In this document: positions 48,801-58,209 of the stretch, piece by piece
How the letters are laid out: each line of letters begins with the position of its first letter
Position numbering within the stretch: the stretch's first letter is position 1
Assembly: GCA_000761475.1 (NCBI GenBank)
Contig: JQNW01000005.1
Location: forward strand, 248,001-312,000
Origin: Chromohalobacter israelensis
GTDB lineage: Bacteria > Pseudomonadota > Gammaproteobacteria > Pseudomonadales > Halomonadaceae
Direction: 5' to 3'
DNA length: 64,000 nt
Notes under the pieces: model-generated
Told to the model about the DNA's origin: nothing
Seen by the model: only the letters and a program-made list of their open reading frames with translations
Database searches by the model: none
Position numbers and translations under genes: made by a program

Positions 48801-49682
48801 ATGAATCGAAACGTCATTCTTACCTGTGCCATCACTGGCGCGGGTGACACGGCCGACAAGCATCCCGACCTGCCCATCACGCCCAAGCAGATCGCCGACA
48901 GTGCCATCGAGGCCACGCGCGCCGGGGCGAGCATCGTGCACTTGCACGTGCGCGATCCGGAAACCGGTGGCGTGAGCCATTCCACCGAGTACTTCCGCGA
49001 GGCGGTGGGTCGCATCCGCGAGGCGGATGTGGATGCGGTCATCAACATCACCGCGGGCGGCGGGGGCGATTTGTTCCCCGAGGTTCGCGACGGTGTCATC
49101 CATGGTCTCGAAGGCACCGATCTGCAGACGCCGGCGGAGCGCCATGAGCCGGTCGGCGAGCTGTTGCCGGAAATCTGCACCCTGGATTGCGGCAGTCTCA
49201 ACTTCGGCGACATGGTCTATCTCAACACCGCCGACTGGCTGCGCGAGCATGCTCGCCTGGTCAAGGACGCGGGAGTGAAACCCGAACTGGAATGCTTCGA
49301 TCTGGGCCACGTGTGGTTCGCGCGCCAGTTGATCGAGGAAGGCCTGATTGAAGGCGATCCGCTGTTTCAGCTCTGTCTGGGGATTCCCTGGGGCGCCGAG
49401 GCGGATACCGAGACCATGCTCGCGATGCGCAACAAGCTGCCCGCCAACGCGCACTGGTCGGCGTTCGGCATCGGGCGTAGCGAGATGCCGATGGTCGCGC
49501 AGTCGATGCTGCTCGGCGGTCACGTGCGGGTCGGTCTCGAGGACAATCTTTACCTCAGCCGCGGCGTGTTCGCCACCAATGCCCAACTGGTGGAACGCGC
49601 CGCGACGATTGCCGAGAACCTGGGAGGCCGCGTGCAGACGCCGGCCGAAACACGTCAGACGCTGGGGCTGCGCCAGCCGTGA
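48801..49682 (+). CDS. cdhC: BKACE-family 3-dehydrocarnitine cleavage enzyme
   Basis: 293 residues of the beta-keto acid cleavage family: [20 protein letters not shown] with Zn-binding neighbours, [13 protein letters not shown] with the two His ligands, [19 protein letters not shown] with the catalytic Glu. It transfers acetyl-CoA to 3-dehydrocarnitine to give betainyl-CoA and acetoacetate. Operon cdhC-cdhA-cdhB, as in Pseudomonas aeruginosa; stop overlaps the cdhA leader. Pathway assignment rests on this order. Confidence 0.9.
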   Translation: MNRNVILTCAITGAGDTADKHPDLPITPKQIADSAIEATRAGASIVHLHVRDPETGGVSHSTEYFREAVGRIREADVDAVINITAGGGGDLFPEVRDGVIHGLEGTDLQTPAERHEPVGELLPEICTLDCGSLNFGDMVYLNTADWLREHARLVKDAGVKPELECFDLGHVWFARQLIEEGLIEGDPLFQLCLGIPWGAEADTETMLAMRNKLPANAHWSAFGIGRSEMPMVAQSMLLGGHVRVGLEDNLYLSRGVFATNAQLVERAATIAENLGGRVQTPAETRQTLGLRQP

Positions 49683-49699
49683 GCGACAAGGAGAACATG

Positions 49700-50689
49700 A
49701 TGTCTCGACAAGACACGGCCGCGGCGGCCGATGTGCCCGCGCGAGTCGCCGTCATCGGCACCGGCGTGATCGGCAATGGCTGGATCGTGCGGGCCCTGGC
49801 GGCGGGCTGCGATGTCGTGGCCTTCGACCCGGCCCCCGGCGCCGAGGCGACGACGCGCGCCTTCGTGGAACGGGTCTGGGAATCGGTGGCGACGATGGGC
49901 CTTGCCGACACGGCGGACCCGAGTCAGCTGCGTTTCGCGGCCTCGGCCATCGAAGCCGTCGAGGAGGCCGATCTGGTCCAGGAAAACGTGCCCGAGCGAC
50001 TCGAGATCAAGCATCGCGTCCTGGCGGAGCTAGATGCACATGCCCCCGAGGGCGTGGTGATCGGCTCCTCGACGTCCGGCATCAAGCCCAGCGAACTGCA
50101 ATCGGCCTGCACGCGCGACCCCGGTCGCGTCATCGTCGCGCACCCGTTCAACCCGGTGTACCTGCTGCCGCTGGTCGAGCTGGTGGGCGGTGAGCACACC
50201 GCGCCGGTCGTCACCGAACGCGCCCGGGCTCAGTATGCCGCGCTGGGCATGCGGCCGCTGGTGGTGCGTCGCGAAATCGAGGGCCATGTGGCCGACCGCC
50301 TGATGGAGGCGCTGTGGCGCGAGGCGCTGCACCTGGTCAACGACGGTGTCGCGACTACCGAGGAAATCGATGCCGCCGTGGTCTACGGCGCGGGGTTGCG
50401 CTGGTCGCTGATGGGCACCTTCCTGACTTTCCACCTGGCCGGGGGCGAGGGCGGCATGCGTCACATGCTGCACCAGTTCGGGCCGGCACTGAAATTGCCG
50501 TGGACCAAGCTCGAGGCGCCGGAGCTGACCGACGAGCTGATCGAGAAGGTCGCCGACGGTTGCGAGCATCAGGCCGCCGGGCGCAGCGTCGCCGACCTGG
50601 AAACGCGGCGTGACGCCTTCCTTACCGAGCTGCTGGCATTGACCCGCAAGTACTGGCCGGAAGCCGAGGGGCTCGAGGGGCGCATCTGA
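49700..50689 (+). CDS. cdhA: L-carnitine dehydrogenase
   Basis: 329 residues. NAD-binding VAVIGTGVIGNGWIVRALAA at the N-terminus, HPFNPVYLLPLVELVGGEHT and the SxxxH-E-type catalytic block, then a helical dimerisation domain (GLRWSLMGTFLTFHLAGGEG). It oxidises L-carnitine to 3-dehydrocarnitine. The ATG at 49700 has AAGGAG with six-base spacing; an ATG one codon earlier is too close. Confidence 0.92.
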   Translation: MSRQDTAAAADVPARVAVIGTGVIGNGWIVRALAAGCDVVAFDPAPGAEATTRAFVERVWESVATMGLADTADPSQLRFAASAIEAVEEADLVQENVPERLEIKHRVLAELDAHAPEGVVIGSSTSGIKPSELQSACTRDPGRVIVAHPFNPVYLLPLVELVGGEHTAPVVTERARAQYAALGMRPLVVRREIEGHVADRLMEALWREALHLVNDGVATTEEIDAAVVYGAGLRWSLMGTFLTFHLAGGEGGMRHMLHQFGPALKLPWTKLEAPELTDELIEKVADGCEHQAAGRSVADLETRRDAFLTELLALTRKYWPEAEGLEGRI

Positions 50690-51174
50690 TGAGCCGGACA
50701 CCAGACAGCTCAACGTTCGGCCCCTTGCTGGAAACCCGGGTGGCCGACGCCTGGGTCGACTACAACGGCCACATGAACGATGCCGAGTATGCGCGGGTCT
50801 TCTCGCTGGCCGTCGAGGCGCTGATGGAGCGTATCGGCCTGGATGTGGCGGGACGAGCCGAGCATGGTTACACGCTCTATACCCTCGAGACGCACCTTTG
50901 TTATCGAAAGGAGGCGCATCGCGGCGAGGCACTGGCGGTGACGCTCCTGCTGCTCGATAGCGACAGCAAGCGATTGCATGTGCTCTTCACGCTCACCAAC
51001 GCCGCCGGCGAGACGCTGGCGACCAGTGAGCAGATGCTGATGGGCATCGACATCGAAAGCGGGCGGCCGGGAGCGTTTCCGGCGCCGGTCGCCTCGGCGC
51101 TCGAGACGCTCCCCCGGGCAGGCGAGGAGTGGCCCCGGGCCGCCGGGCGGCGCATCGGCATACCGCGTCGCTGA
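50689..51174 (+). CDS. cdhB: betainyl-CoA thioesterase (hot-dog fold)
   Basis: 161 residues. The 4HBT-type motif WVDYNGHMNDAEYARVFSLA holds the catalytic Asp, with YTLYTLETHLCYRKEAHRGE next. It hydrolyses betainyl-CoA to glycine betaine and CoA, the last step of the carnitine-to-betaine route. Starts on the cdhA stop (TGATG). A strong terminator follows at 51188. Confidence 0.88.
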   Translation: MSRTPDSSTFGPLLETRVADAWVDYNGHMNDAEYARVFSLAVEALMERIGLDVAGRAEHGYTLYTLETHLCYRKEAHRGEALAVTLLLLDSDSKRLHVLFTLTNAAGETLATSEQMLMGIDIESGRPGAFPAPVASALETLPRAGEEWPRAAGRRIGIPRR

Positions 51175-51187
51175 GCATGCGCGAGGC

Positions 51188-51221
51188 AAAAAACCCCCAT
51201 GGCGTGCCATGGGGGTTTTTT
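51188..51221. terminator. bidirectional terminator
   Basis: AAAAAACCCCCATGGC-GT-GCCATGGGGGTTTTTT is a perfect stem with T-runs in both directions. It separates cdhB from the convergent dioxygenase gene. Confidence 0.93.
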
Positions 51222-51240
51222 GTGTCCGGGGCTCGCGTGG

Positions 51241-52500
51241 TCAGCCGTGCGCGAGGGCGTCGACGCGTTGCCGGCGGTGGGCTCGGCGCAACATGCGCAG
51301 CCGCGAGCGGGCCTCGTCGCGCTCCAGGTAGCAGCCCTGCAGCCAGCGGCGCCCGCCCTGGCCGACATCGAAGGCATCGCGGGCGTGCAACAAGCGGCGG
51401 TTGTCGAAGATCACCATGTCGCCGGGCGCGTAACTGAAACGCAACGCAAACTCCGGCTCGCGCAGCAGGCGCTGCAGCGCCATCAAGGCGGCATAGGCCG
51501 GCTCCACGTCCTCGAACGGCGCCATCAGCGGGCCGCGCAGGAAGTCGGCGATGCGTACCTCGTCGAAGTGGCCGTTGGCGTCCAGCTTGATCATCGGGTC
51601 GAACCATACGTGGTCGGTGGTGCGGGCCGTATTGGCGTAGCACCAGCGCACGCGCGTGAGCGTCGCGAAATGCTCGGGATGACGCTCGCGCAGGGCCTCG
51701 GCCACGGCGAAGCCGTCCATCATCACGGCATCACCGCCGACGGTGTCGTTTTCCAGGCAATGCAGCAACTGCAGACCGGGCTGGTACTCGCGGGTCGGCA
51801 GGTCGACGTGCGGCGGCAGGGCGATCGAGGTGTAGGCATTGGAGTCGGGGTCGGGCTTGGCACGCACATCGAACAGCGTGCCGAAGTTGGTGGTGCGCGG
51901 CGGGCCGATGCGCCGGGCGATGGCATCCAGGCTGCCGGGGTCGGTGGGCAGATTGCGTAGCCTCACCAGGCCTTCGCCGATGACGGCCTCGAGGGCGCTT
52001 TCGAGGCAGGCGTCCGGTGCCAGGGGATCGTCGTCGGCGCTTAGCCAGTCATGCGCATCGAGAGTGGTGGGCGCGTCGCGCTCGCTGCCTTTCCACAGCG
52101 TCGTGGGGACCAGTGGCGCTTCTGGCGTGTCCAGGTTGGCGTAATCGTGGGCTCGCAGCCAGCCGGGATGAAATCGCAGGCGGCGTTGCTCCGGGGCGAA
52201 GACGATCTCCAGCGCACCGGCGTCGTCGAGGCGCGCCTCGCTGACCGTGGGCCACGCCCCGAGGCGTGACAGGTCGAGGATGCGCTCGCGGGTGGCCGGA
52301 TTGACGGTGCTGTCGTCGGCGGCGTTTTCGCGCAGCCAGATGCTGTGGTATCGACTGACGCGACCGTCTTCCCAGCGCACTTCGACCTGGCGGGGAGTGT
52401 GGCTCACGTGCTGGATGGCGACCTCGATAGGCCAGGCATCGTAGTCCGGTGTCGCCGGCAAGGCGTCGAGCGGGGCGGTCGTGGGGGGAGAGAATGTCAT
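51241..52500 (-). CDS. gamma-butyrobetaine dioxygenase
   Basis: 419 residues: an N-terminal zinc/DUF971 domain (VEVRWEDGRVSRYHSIWLRE), then a TauD-type domain with iron ligands His-x-Asp in PPHVDLPTREYQPGLQLLH and the distal His in NRRLLHARDAF. It hydroxylates gamma-butyrobetaine to L-carnitine with 2-oxoglutarate and O2, feeding cdhCAB. ATG 52500 has AGGAGG upstream. The N-terminal extension to 52551 lacks family sequence. Confidence 0.9.
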   Translation of the reverse strand: MTFSPPTTAPLDALPATPDYDAWPIEVAIQHVSHTPRQVEVRWEDGRVSRYHSIWLRENAADDSTVNPATRERILDLSRLGAWPTVSEARLDDAGALEIVFAPEQRRLRFHPGWLRAHDYANLDTPEAPLVPTTLWKGSERDAPTTLDAHDWLSADDDPLAPDACLESALEAVIGEGLVRLRNLPTDPGSLDAIARRIGPPRTTNFGTLFDVRAKPDPDSNAYTSIALPPHVDLPTREYQPGLQLLHCLENDTVGGDAVMMDGFAVAEALRERHPEHFATLTRVRWCYANTARTTDHVWFDPMIKLDANGHFDEVRIADFLRGPLMAPFEDVEPAYAALMALQRLLREPEFALRFSYAPGDMVIFDNRRLLHARDAFDVGQGGRRWLQGCYLERDEARSRLRMLRRAHRRQRVDALAHG

Positions 52501-52592
52501 GGCGGCCTCCTGGGCAGGGGAACATGGGCCTAGCATGGCGTCCCTCGTCACCGCCGTTTACACCTCAGGCGACGTCTTCTTGCCGTCAGTCG

Positions 52593-53576
52593 TCATGCCG
52601 TGGGGGGAGTGTCGGGGCCGCGGCGGGCGTGTCGCGGGCTGGCGCCGAAATGCTGCTTGTAGGCCCGCGAAAAGCTGGAGGCGGAAGTGAAGCCGCAGGC
52701 CAGGCCGATGCTGAGAATGTCGCGGTCGGTTTCCCGCAGCAGTTGCCGGGCGCGTTGCAGACGCAGGCGGAGATAGTGGTCGCGTGGCCGTTCGCCCAGC
52801 TCTTGCTCGAAGAGACGCTGAAGCTGGCGCAGGGAAATGCCGATACGCGCGGCGAGTCGCGCGAGCGGCAACGGCGCCTCGAGGTGACGCTCCATCAGGG
52901 CGACGGCCTCGATCACGCTGTGCTTGTGGGTCCCCAGGCGCTGGGTGAGGTCCTGACGCTGCTGGTCGTGACGCGAGCGCATGCGGGCGTGGATCAACTG
53001 CTCGGAGACGGCCGCCGCCAGGGCCTCGCCGTGCCGGCGCGCAATCAGGTCCAGCATCATGTCCATCGCGGCGGCGCCGCCGGCACAGGAGAAGCGCCGC
53101 GGCCCGACCTCGAAGAGCGACTCGACGGCGTCGAGCTCGGGGAAGCGCTCGCGAAACGCCGGCAGGCTTTCCCAGTGCAGGGTGACACGGTGCCCCGTGA
53201 GCAGGTCGGCGCGGGCGAGGATCAGGCTACCGGTATCAATGCCGCCCAGCACGCAGCCGTCCTGGTCGCGTTGGTGCAGCCAGCGCAGCAGGCGACGGGT
53301 CAGGCGTTCCTCGGGCTCGAAACTGGCGCAGATGGCGATGCTGGGCAGGGCGGGAGCCGACTCAAGCGAATCGTCGGCGAGCAGGGTCATGTCGTTGCTG
53401 GCGGTGACCGGAGCGCTGTCCAGACTGATGACACGCCAGGTGAACAGCGTCTCGCCGGCGATGCGGTTGGCGATGCGCAGCGGCTCGACGGCGGAGAAGA
53501 ACGCCATCATCGAGAAGCGCGGCAGCAGCAGGAACCCGATGGGTTCGGGCAACGGGCCGGCATAGTGTAAGCGCAT
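52593..53576 (-). CDS. cdhR: GlxA-type AraC-family activator of carnitine catabolism
   Basis: 327 residues: an N-terminal DJ-1/PfpI-like domain (IGFLLLPRFSMMAFFSAVEP, LGGIDTGSLILARADLL) and a C-terminal AraC DNA-binding domain (LARLAARIGISLRQLQRLFE, GLACGFTSASSFSRAYKQHF). CdhR activates the carnitine operon in pseudomonads. ATG 53576 has GGGAGG upstream. Placement between the dioxygenase and caiX supports this. Confidence 0.88.
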   Translation of the reverse strand: MRLHYAGPLPEPIGFLLLPRFSMMAFFSAVEPLRIANRIAGETLFTWRVISLDSAPVTASNDMTLLADDSLESAPALPSIAICASFEPEERLTRRLLRWLHQRDQDGCVLGGIDTGSLILARADLLTGHRVTLHWESLPAFRERFPELDAVESLFEVGPRRFSCAGGAAAMDMMLDLIARRHGEALAAAVSEQLIHARMRSRHDQQRQDLTQRLGTHKHSVIEAVALMERHLEAPLPLARLAARIGISLRQLQRLFEQELGERPRDHYLRLRLQRARQLLRETDRDILSIGLACGFTSASSFSRAYKQHFGASPRHARRGPDTPPTA

Positions 53577-53718
53577 CAGTCCTCCCCCACGGCGATACAT
53601 CGGGCGACGGTCGCCGCGACGTGGCTACCATAGCAAATTCCCCGGCATGAGGGACGCATCGGGAGAAGTATCGGACAGGGCAGGCGGAGGGCCGACCGTG
53701 ATGGCCGGCCCGGCTGGA

Positions 53719-54573
53719 TCATTCGTCGACGAGCCACTCGTCGATGAGGTCGCGGTTTTCCTCGATCCATTGCTTGGCGCCTTGCGTGGGGTCGCCGACG
53801 TTTTCGATGGTCAGCATGAGATCGGCCAGCTGGGCATGGCTCATGTGCCAGGTGTCGAGCATCTCGGTGACCTCGGGATGGCGTTCGCCAAAGCCCTTGG
53901 GCGACATCCACATGATGTCGTCACCGCCGCCGTAGCTCTTCTTGGGATCCTCGAGGGCCTTGAGGTCGTACTGCGCGTAGGCCCAGTGCGGTTGCCAGAG
54001 GGTGACCGCGATGGGCTCCTCGTTGGCGTAGGCCTCCTCGAGGGCCGCGAGCATGGCCGGCCCGGAGCTGTTCAACTGACGGAACGGCAGGTCGTAACTC
54101 TCGATGGCGTTCTCGGTCTCGCCGGAGATGGCCGAGCCCGACTCGATGCCGATGATGGTGGGCTGGCCCTGATAGACGAAGCGCTCGGCGTTGTCCTTGA
54201 GATCGCTGATGGTGTTGATGTCTTCCAGGTAGGCGGGCACCACCAGCTCGTCCTGGGCGCCGTCGAACCAGGCATCGTGAACGTCGATGCGGTCCTCGTA
54301 GGGCTTGATGTACTGGGCGTCACCATTCGGGAGCCAGACTTCCAGCGAGATATCCAGATCGCCCTGTGCCAGCCCGCTGAAGAGCACGCTCTTGCCGGTA
54401 GTCGTCAGGTTGACGTCGTAGCCCTGCTCTTCGAGCAATTGCTGCCACATGTGAGAGACGGCGATGTTTTCCGACCAGTTGTTGGTGCCGATGGTCAGTG
54501 TGTCATCGGCCGAGGCGGTCATCGAGAGGCCGGCCAGGCCACAGGCGACGAAAAGGGGAGTCAACGGTTTCAT
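53719..54573 (-). CDS. caiX: periplasmic quaternary-amine-binding protein of an ABC importer (CaiX-like)
   Basis: 284 residues: a signal peptide (cut after SA, residue 22), an OpuAC-type substrate-binding domain with aromatic residues for a quaternary amine (NNWSENIAVSHMWQQLLEE, LEVWLPNGD, LWQPHWAYAQYDL). CaiX binds carnitine and shares the Cbc transporter core in pseudomonads; no permease genes are seen here. Its start lies 20 bases from the end of the TnpB element at 54593, and no good ribosome site remains. Confidence 0.88.
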   Translation of the reverse strand: MKPLTPLFVACGLAGLSMTASADDTLTIGTNNWSENIAVSHMWQQLLEEQGYDVNLTTTGKSVLFSGLAQGDLDISLEVWLPNGDAQYIKPYEDRIDVHDAWFDGAQDELVVPAYLEDINTISDLKDNAERFVYQGQPTIIGIESGSAISGETENAIESYDLPFRQLNSSGPAMLAALEEAYANEEPIAVTLWQPHWAYAQYDLKALEDPKKSYGGGDDIMWMSPKGFGERHPEVTEMLDTWHMSHAQLADLMLTIENVGDPTQGAKQWIEENRDLIDEWLVDE

Positions 54574-54708
54574 CAGATTTTTGCGCGAGATACCCCGTAC
54601 TTCTAGTGCGGGGAGGGATAGCGCGTCGTCTGTGGGACGACCCTATTCTCGCTGCCTCCTTCTTGAGTGGTTGCTATCTTTGAATTTAAGTTTTATATAA
54701 TGTTACGC

Positions 54709-55854
54709 ATGACGAAACGCGCCTACCAATACCGCTTCTACCCGACGCCTGAGCAAGCTCAGTTGCTTGCCCGGACGTTCGGTTGTGTACGTTTCGTCTA
54801 TAACGCGGTGTTGCGTTATCGCACGGATGCCTTCTACCAGCGCCAAGAGCGGATAGGTTACGTTGAGGCCAACGCTTACCTGACGCGGATGAAGAAAGCC
54901 GACGAAACTGCGTTTCTCAACGAAGTTAGTTCGGTTCCGCTTCAGCAGTGTCTTCGCCACCAACAGGCGGCCTTCAAGCACTTCTTTGAAGGCCGTGCCC
55001 GTTACCCGGCCTTCAAGAACAAGCGGCACCGCCAGGCGGCGGAGTTCACGCGCTCGGCCTTCAAGTATCGAAATGGTCAGCTGTTCCTGGCCAAGTGCAA
55101 GGAGCCGCTCGCTATCCGCTGGAGCCGTGAGCTGCCCAGCGAGCCGACGACCATCACGATTTCCAAGGACTCGGCAGGCCGCTACTTTGTCAGTTGCCTG
55201 TGTGAATTCACTCCCGAGACGCTGCCCATCACCCCTCGGATGACCGGTATCGATCTGGGCCTGAAAGACCTGTTTATCACCGATCAGGGAGAACGAATCG
55301 GCAATCCCCGCCATACCGCTAAATACGCGGCTCGTCTGGCCAAGGCACAGCGCCGGTTGAGCAAGAAGAAGCTCGGCTCCGCCAACCGCGCCAAGGCCAG
55401 AAAGCGAGTGGCGCGACTTCACGCGAAGATCTCCGATTGCCGAATGGACCGCTTGCACAAGCTGTCTCGCAGACTGATTAACGAGAACCAAGTGGTCTGC
55501 GTCGAATCCTTGAAAGTGAAGAACATGCTCCGCAACCCGAGCCTTGCCAAGGCCATTGCCGATGCTGGCTGGGGCGAGTTCGCCCGCCAGCTTGAATACA
55601 AGGCACAGTGGGCCGGACGCCAACTGGTTAGGATCGACCCGTGGTATCCCAGCTCCAAGCGCTGCTCGGATTGCGGGCACATCAAAGACGCGCTACCGCT
55701 GAGCGTTCGTGCCTGGGACTGCCCCGCCTGCGGGGTTACCCACGACCGTGACATCAACGCCGCGCGTAATATCAAAGCCGCCGGGCTGGCGGTGTTAGCC
55801 CTTGGAGAGAATGTAAGCGGCATGGAGCCCGTCTCCGTGTCCGGTTCTCGGTGA
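54709..55854 (+). CDS. tnpB: TnpB RNA-guided endonuclease (IS605 OrfB)
   Basis: 381 residues. N-terminal HTH (KRAYQYRFYPTPEQAQLLAR), a WED-like domain, and a split RuvC nuclease: Asp in MTGIDLGLKDLF, Glu in VVCVESLKVKNML, Asp in THDRDINAARNI. The zinc finger is CSDCGH and CPACG. TnpB cuts DNA guided by a right-end omega RNA and promotes element retention. All catalytic residues are present. The ATG nine bases upstream (54700) is an alternative start; neither has a ribosome site. Confidence 0.9.
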   Translation: MTKRAYQYRFYPTPEQAQLLARTFGCVRFVYNAVLRYRTDAFYQRQERIGYVEANAYLTRMKKADETAFLNEVSSVPLQQCLRHQQAAFKHFFEGRARYPAFKNKRHRQAAEFTRSAFKYRNGQLFLAKCKEPLAIRWSRELPSEPTTITISKDSAGRYFVSCLCEFTPETLPITPRMTGIDLGLKDLFITDQGERIGNPRHTAKYAARLAKAQRRLSKKKLGSANRAKARKRVARLHAKISDCRMDRLHKLSRRLINENQVVCVESLKVKNMLRNPSLAKAIADAGWGEFARQLEYKAQWAGRQLVRIDPWYPSSKRCSDCGHIKDALPLSVRAWDCPACGVTHDRDINAARNIKAAGLAVLALGENVSGMEPVSVSGSR

Positions 55855-55890
55855 ATTGGGAACCCCCCATCCTTCAGGGCGGGGAGCAGT
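55745..55890 (+). ncRNA. candidate omega RNA (reRNA) at the tnpB 3' end
   Basis: In TnpB systems the guide RNA overlaps the 3' end of tnpB and the right-end hairpin. The stretch from about 55745 to the hairpin at 55865-55884 occupies that place; the sequence just past the element would be the guide. Coordinates are approximate. Confidence 0.4.
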
Positions 55891-55952
55891 CAAACGCGTC
55901 CTTTTTGTGTTGGTGAATCGAAAGGGATGAGAAAGAGTGATGCGCGATGGCG

Positions 55953-57221
55953 TCATTCTGCCATCAGCGTCTCGGAATAACCGTAGGTCGAGAGGCGATC
56001 GATACCATCTTCGGTGATCAGCACCTGCTCTTCCAGCTTGACGCCCTCGGTGCCGTCGCGGTGGCCGATGTAGGCCTCGACGCACAGCGTCATGCCGGGC
56101 TCGATGTCACCATCGTAGCCTACGTCGTCCCAGTCCATGTCGTGGGCGATCAACGGCCATTCGCCGGTCATGCCGCAGCCATGGACGATATCCAGGTAGC
56201 GGTTCTCGCGATAGCCGTCGGGGATCGGCCATGCCTGGCGCGAGTAGTCGCGGAAACTCATGCCGGGGCGCAGCAGCGCGATGTTGCGCTCGAGCTGGTC
56301 GGCGGCCATGCGATACAGCGCTTTCTGCTCGGCATTGGGCGCACCTGCGCCGGGCACGTGGAAGGTCCGCGAGAAGTCGGTGTAGTAGCCGAAGCATCCC
56401 ACGATGTCGGTATCGAAGGCGACCAGCTCACCCGGGGCGATGATCTTGTCCGAACATTCCTGGAACCACGGGTTGGTGCGCGCGCCGGAACTGAGCAGGC
56501 GGGTCTCGGCGTATTCGCCACCGGTCGCCAGCACATGCTGGTTGAAGATCGACCACAGCTCGTTTTCGCTCATGCCGGGACGCAGGGCGGCCTCCATGTG
56601 CGTCATCGCGGCTTCGGTCAGCGTCACGGAACGATGGATGAGCGCCAGCTCGTCGACACTCTTGATCGACTTGGCGCCCTCGACCACGGTGGCGGCGTCG
56701 GTCAGTTCGAAGCCGGCCTGGCCCAGTGCCTCGATGGCGCCGGTGGGCGCGGACTCGATCCCCAGGCGCTGCCCTTGGGCATGCGAGCGCGCGAACAGAC
56801 CGCGGATGTCATCGACGAAGGCCTGAGTGTGCGCCGCGCAACGCGGGCCGCTGTATTGCGGCATCACCGCCCGGGCGGGGCGGACCTCGTCGAGCAGTTC
56901 GGCGTTGGCTGCCAGGTGCAGGCAGGCGCTGAACTCAAACAGCACCACCGGGCCGTCCGCCGCGACATAGAGATAGCGCGCCGGGTTGCGCTGTGAATAC
57001 ACCTGCATGTTGCGCACGCCGCAGGCATAGCGAATGTTGATCGGGTCGAACAGGATCACCGCGTCCAGCGCGTGGTGACGCATCTGCTGACGCAGCCGCT
57101 GCAGCCGATAGCGCTCGACGCGCGAGAGCAGCTCGGCATCCAGCGTGGCGTGACGAAAGCTGCCGTCGGTATAGGGGCCGCCCGTGGGGACGGACCCGGC
57201 GAGTGAAACGATATCGCCCAT
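55953..57221 (-). CDS. M24-family DddP-like metalloenzyme, substrate unknown
   Basis: 422 residues. A creatinase N-domain (FDPINIRYACGVRNMQVYSQ) and a pita-bread catalytic domain with metal ligands Asp-x-Asp in AFDTDIVGC (about residues 268-270), Asp in YTDFSRTF, His in HGCGMTGEW (about 346), Glu in CVEAYIGH (about 381) and Glu in LEEQVLITEDG (about 396). The block RLLSSGARTNPWFQEC is very like DddP, the DMSP lyase of marine bacteria. It may cleave DMSP or another onium compound, or be a peptidase. It lies 57 bases after a 2-oxoglutarate dioxygenase, its likely pathway partner. Confidence 0.75.
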   Translation of the reverse strand: MGDIVSLAGSVPTGGPYTDGSFRHATLDAELLSRVERYRLQRLRQQMRHHALDAVILFDPINIRYACGVRNMQVYSQRNPARYLYVAADGPVVLFEFSACLHLAANAELLDEVRPARAVMPQYSGPRCAAHTQAFVDDIRGLFARSHAQGQRLGIESAPTGAIEALGQAGFELTDAATVVEGAKSIKSVDELALIHRSVTLTEAAMTHMEAALRPGMSENELWSIFNQHVLATGGEYAETRLLSSGARTNPWFQECSDKIIAPGELVAFDTDIVGCFGYYTDFSRTFHVPGAGAPNAEQKALYRMAADQLERNIALLRPGMSFRDYSRQAWPIPDGYRENRYLDIVHGCGMTGEWPLIAHDMDWDDVGYDGDIEPGMTLCVEAYIGHRDGTEGVKLEEQVLITEDGIDRLSTYGYSETLMAE

Positions 57222-57278
57222 TGAAAGATATCCTGGTTGAAAGTGAACGAAACGCCGGGAAACGCGTGCGAGGTGTCG

Positions 57279-58175
57279 TCAGCCCATGAGCGCGTCGTGG
57301 CGGCGTTGATTGTCGGCGTCGATGTGCTGTTGCGTGACGCGGCCGTAGATCCGCTTGGTGTGCTCCAGGCTGCCCATCATGTCGGGAGTCTTGGCGTAGC
57401 CGAGCAGCGTGCACAGGCGTTGTCCCTTGGCGGCGGCGACGCGGTGCATGGAGTAGCGCCCCTTGAACAGCTGCAGATCGCCGGTGTTGAGCGTCAACGA
57501 CTCGACATCGGTGTGATCGCCCTCGAGCACGCGCTGAACGGCCGCGAAGTTCTCGTCGCCCGGGCGACGGATGTTGGGCGCGTACTGGAATTCACCGCCC
57601 TCGTTGGGACGCCGTGTCATCAAGCTGACGATGAATTCGTTGGTATCGAAGTGCCAGGGCAGCTCGGTGTCGTCGGGCATGACGTTGATGACCAGTCCCG
57701 CAATGGGATCGGCGAACTCGTAGATCACCGGCTCTTCGAGGCAGTCGGCCACGAAGCGTTGAAAGTCGGGGTCGCGATAGAGCTGCTGGACGATGGCATC
57801 CTCGGGGATCAGGTCGCGCGCCACGAAGCCGTTGGTGTAGTGCTGGAAGAAGCGAGCGGGGTGATCCTCGGGCAGTGACGGATCGTCCGGCGTGACGTAG
57901 GGATTGACGTTGTTGTCCGAGTAGAACGCCTTGGGCGCCAGGGCCTCGCTTTCCTCGCGCAGCGGCTCGATGAGGTCCTCGCGGATGAACTTCGACAACA
58001 GGGCGCAGCCATCGGTACGCAGCTGCTGACGGACACCCTCGACCGCCGCCCGGTAGGCGTCGCTGTCGTGCTCCAGGATCGGATAGCGTTCGAGATCGAT
58101 GATTCGTGCCAGGGGATGGCGGTCGGCGGTGACGTCTTGCGCGGTGGCGCGGGTTGCGAGTGTTGCCTGTGACAT
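57279..58175 (-). CDS. 2-oxoglutarate/Fe(II) dioxygenase (ArpA/PhyH-like), substrate unknown
   Basis: 298 residues. The iron facial triad is visible: His-x-Asp in ELPWHFDTNEFIVSL (about residues 175-177) and the distal His in YSMHRVAAAKGQR (about 243), with Arg eight residues on to bind 2-oxoglutarate. The N-terminal stretch (FYSDNNVNPYVTPDDPSL) is not that of ectoine hydroxylase. Start ATG at 58173-58175 has AGGAGGGG upstream. It is the first structural gene of the cluster, following a LysR gene and a repeat-rich promoter. Confidence 0.8.
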   Translation of the reverse strand: MSQATLATRATAQDVTADRHPLARIIDLERYPILEHDSDAYRAAVEGVRQQLRTDGCALLSKFIREDLIEPLREESEALAPKAFYSDNNVNPYVTPDDPSLPEDHPARFFQHYTNGFVARDLIPEDAIVQQLYRDPDFQRFVADCLEEPVIYEFADPIAGLVINVMPDDTELPWHFDTNEFIVSLMTRRPNEGGEFQYAPNIRRPGDENFAAVQRVLEGDHTDVESLTLNTGDLQLFKGRYSMHRVAAAKGQRLCTLLGYAKTPDMMGSLEHTKRIYGRVTQQHIDADNQRRHDALMG

Positions 58176-58209
58176 GAGATCGCCCCTCCTGATGGGTCGT
58201 GGCCGGCCA

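Larger units (their letters stand above)
54593..55890 (+). mobile_element. IS200/IS605-type element carrying only tnpB
   Basis: The left-end hairpin is CCCCGTACT-TCT-AGTGCGGGG (54593-54613, one mismatch). The right-end hairpin lies in CCCCATCCTTCAGGGCGGGG (55865-55884) followed by AGCAGTCAA. Both have the CGGGGAG core, as in IS1341-like elements. The exact cleavage points cannot be set without an empty-site sequence. No tnpA is present, so mobility depends on a transposase elsewhere. It sits between caiX and its upstream region. Confidence 0.7.

Noticed and set aside
57279-58175. The dioxygenase as ectoine hydroxylase EctD
   Set aside because: Although it has the same iron-binding triad type, the EctD signature segment is not present and no ectoine genes are adjacent.
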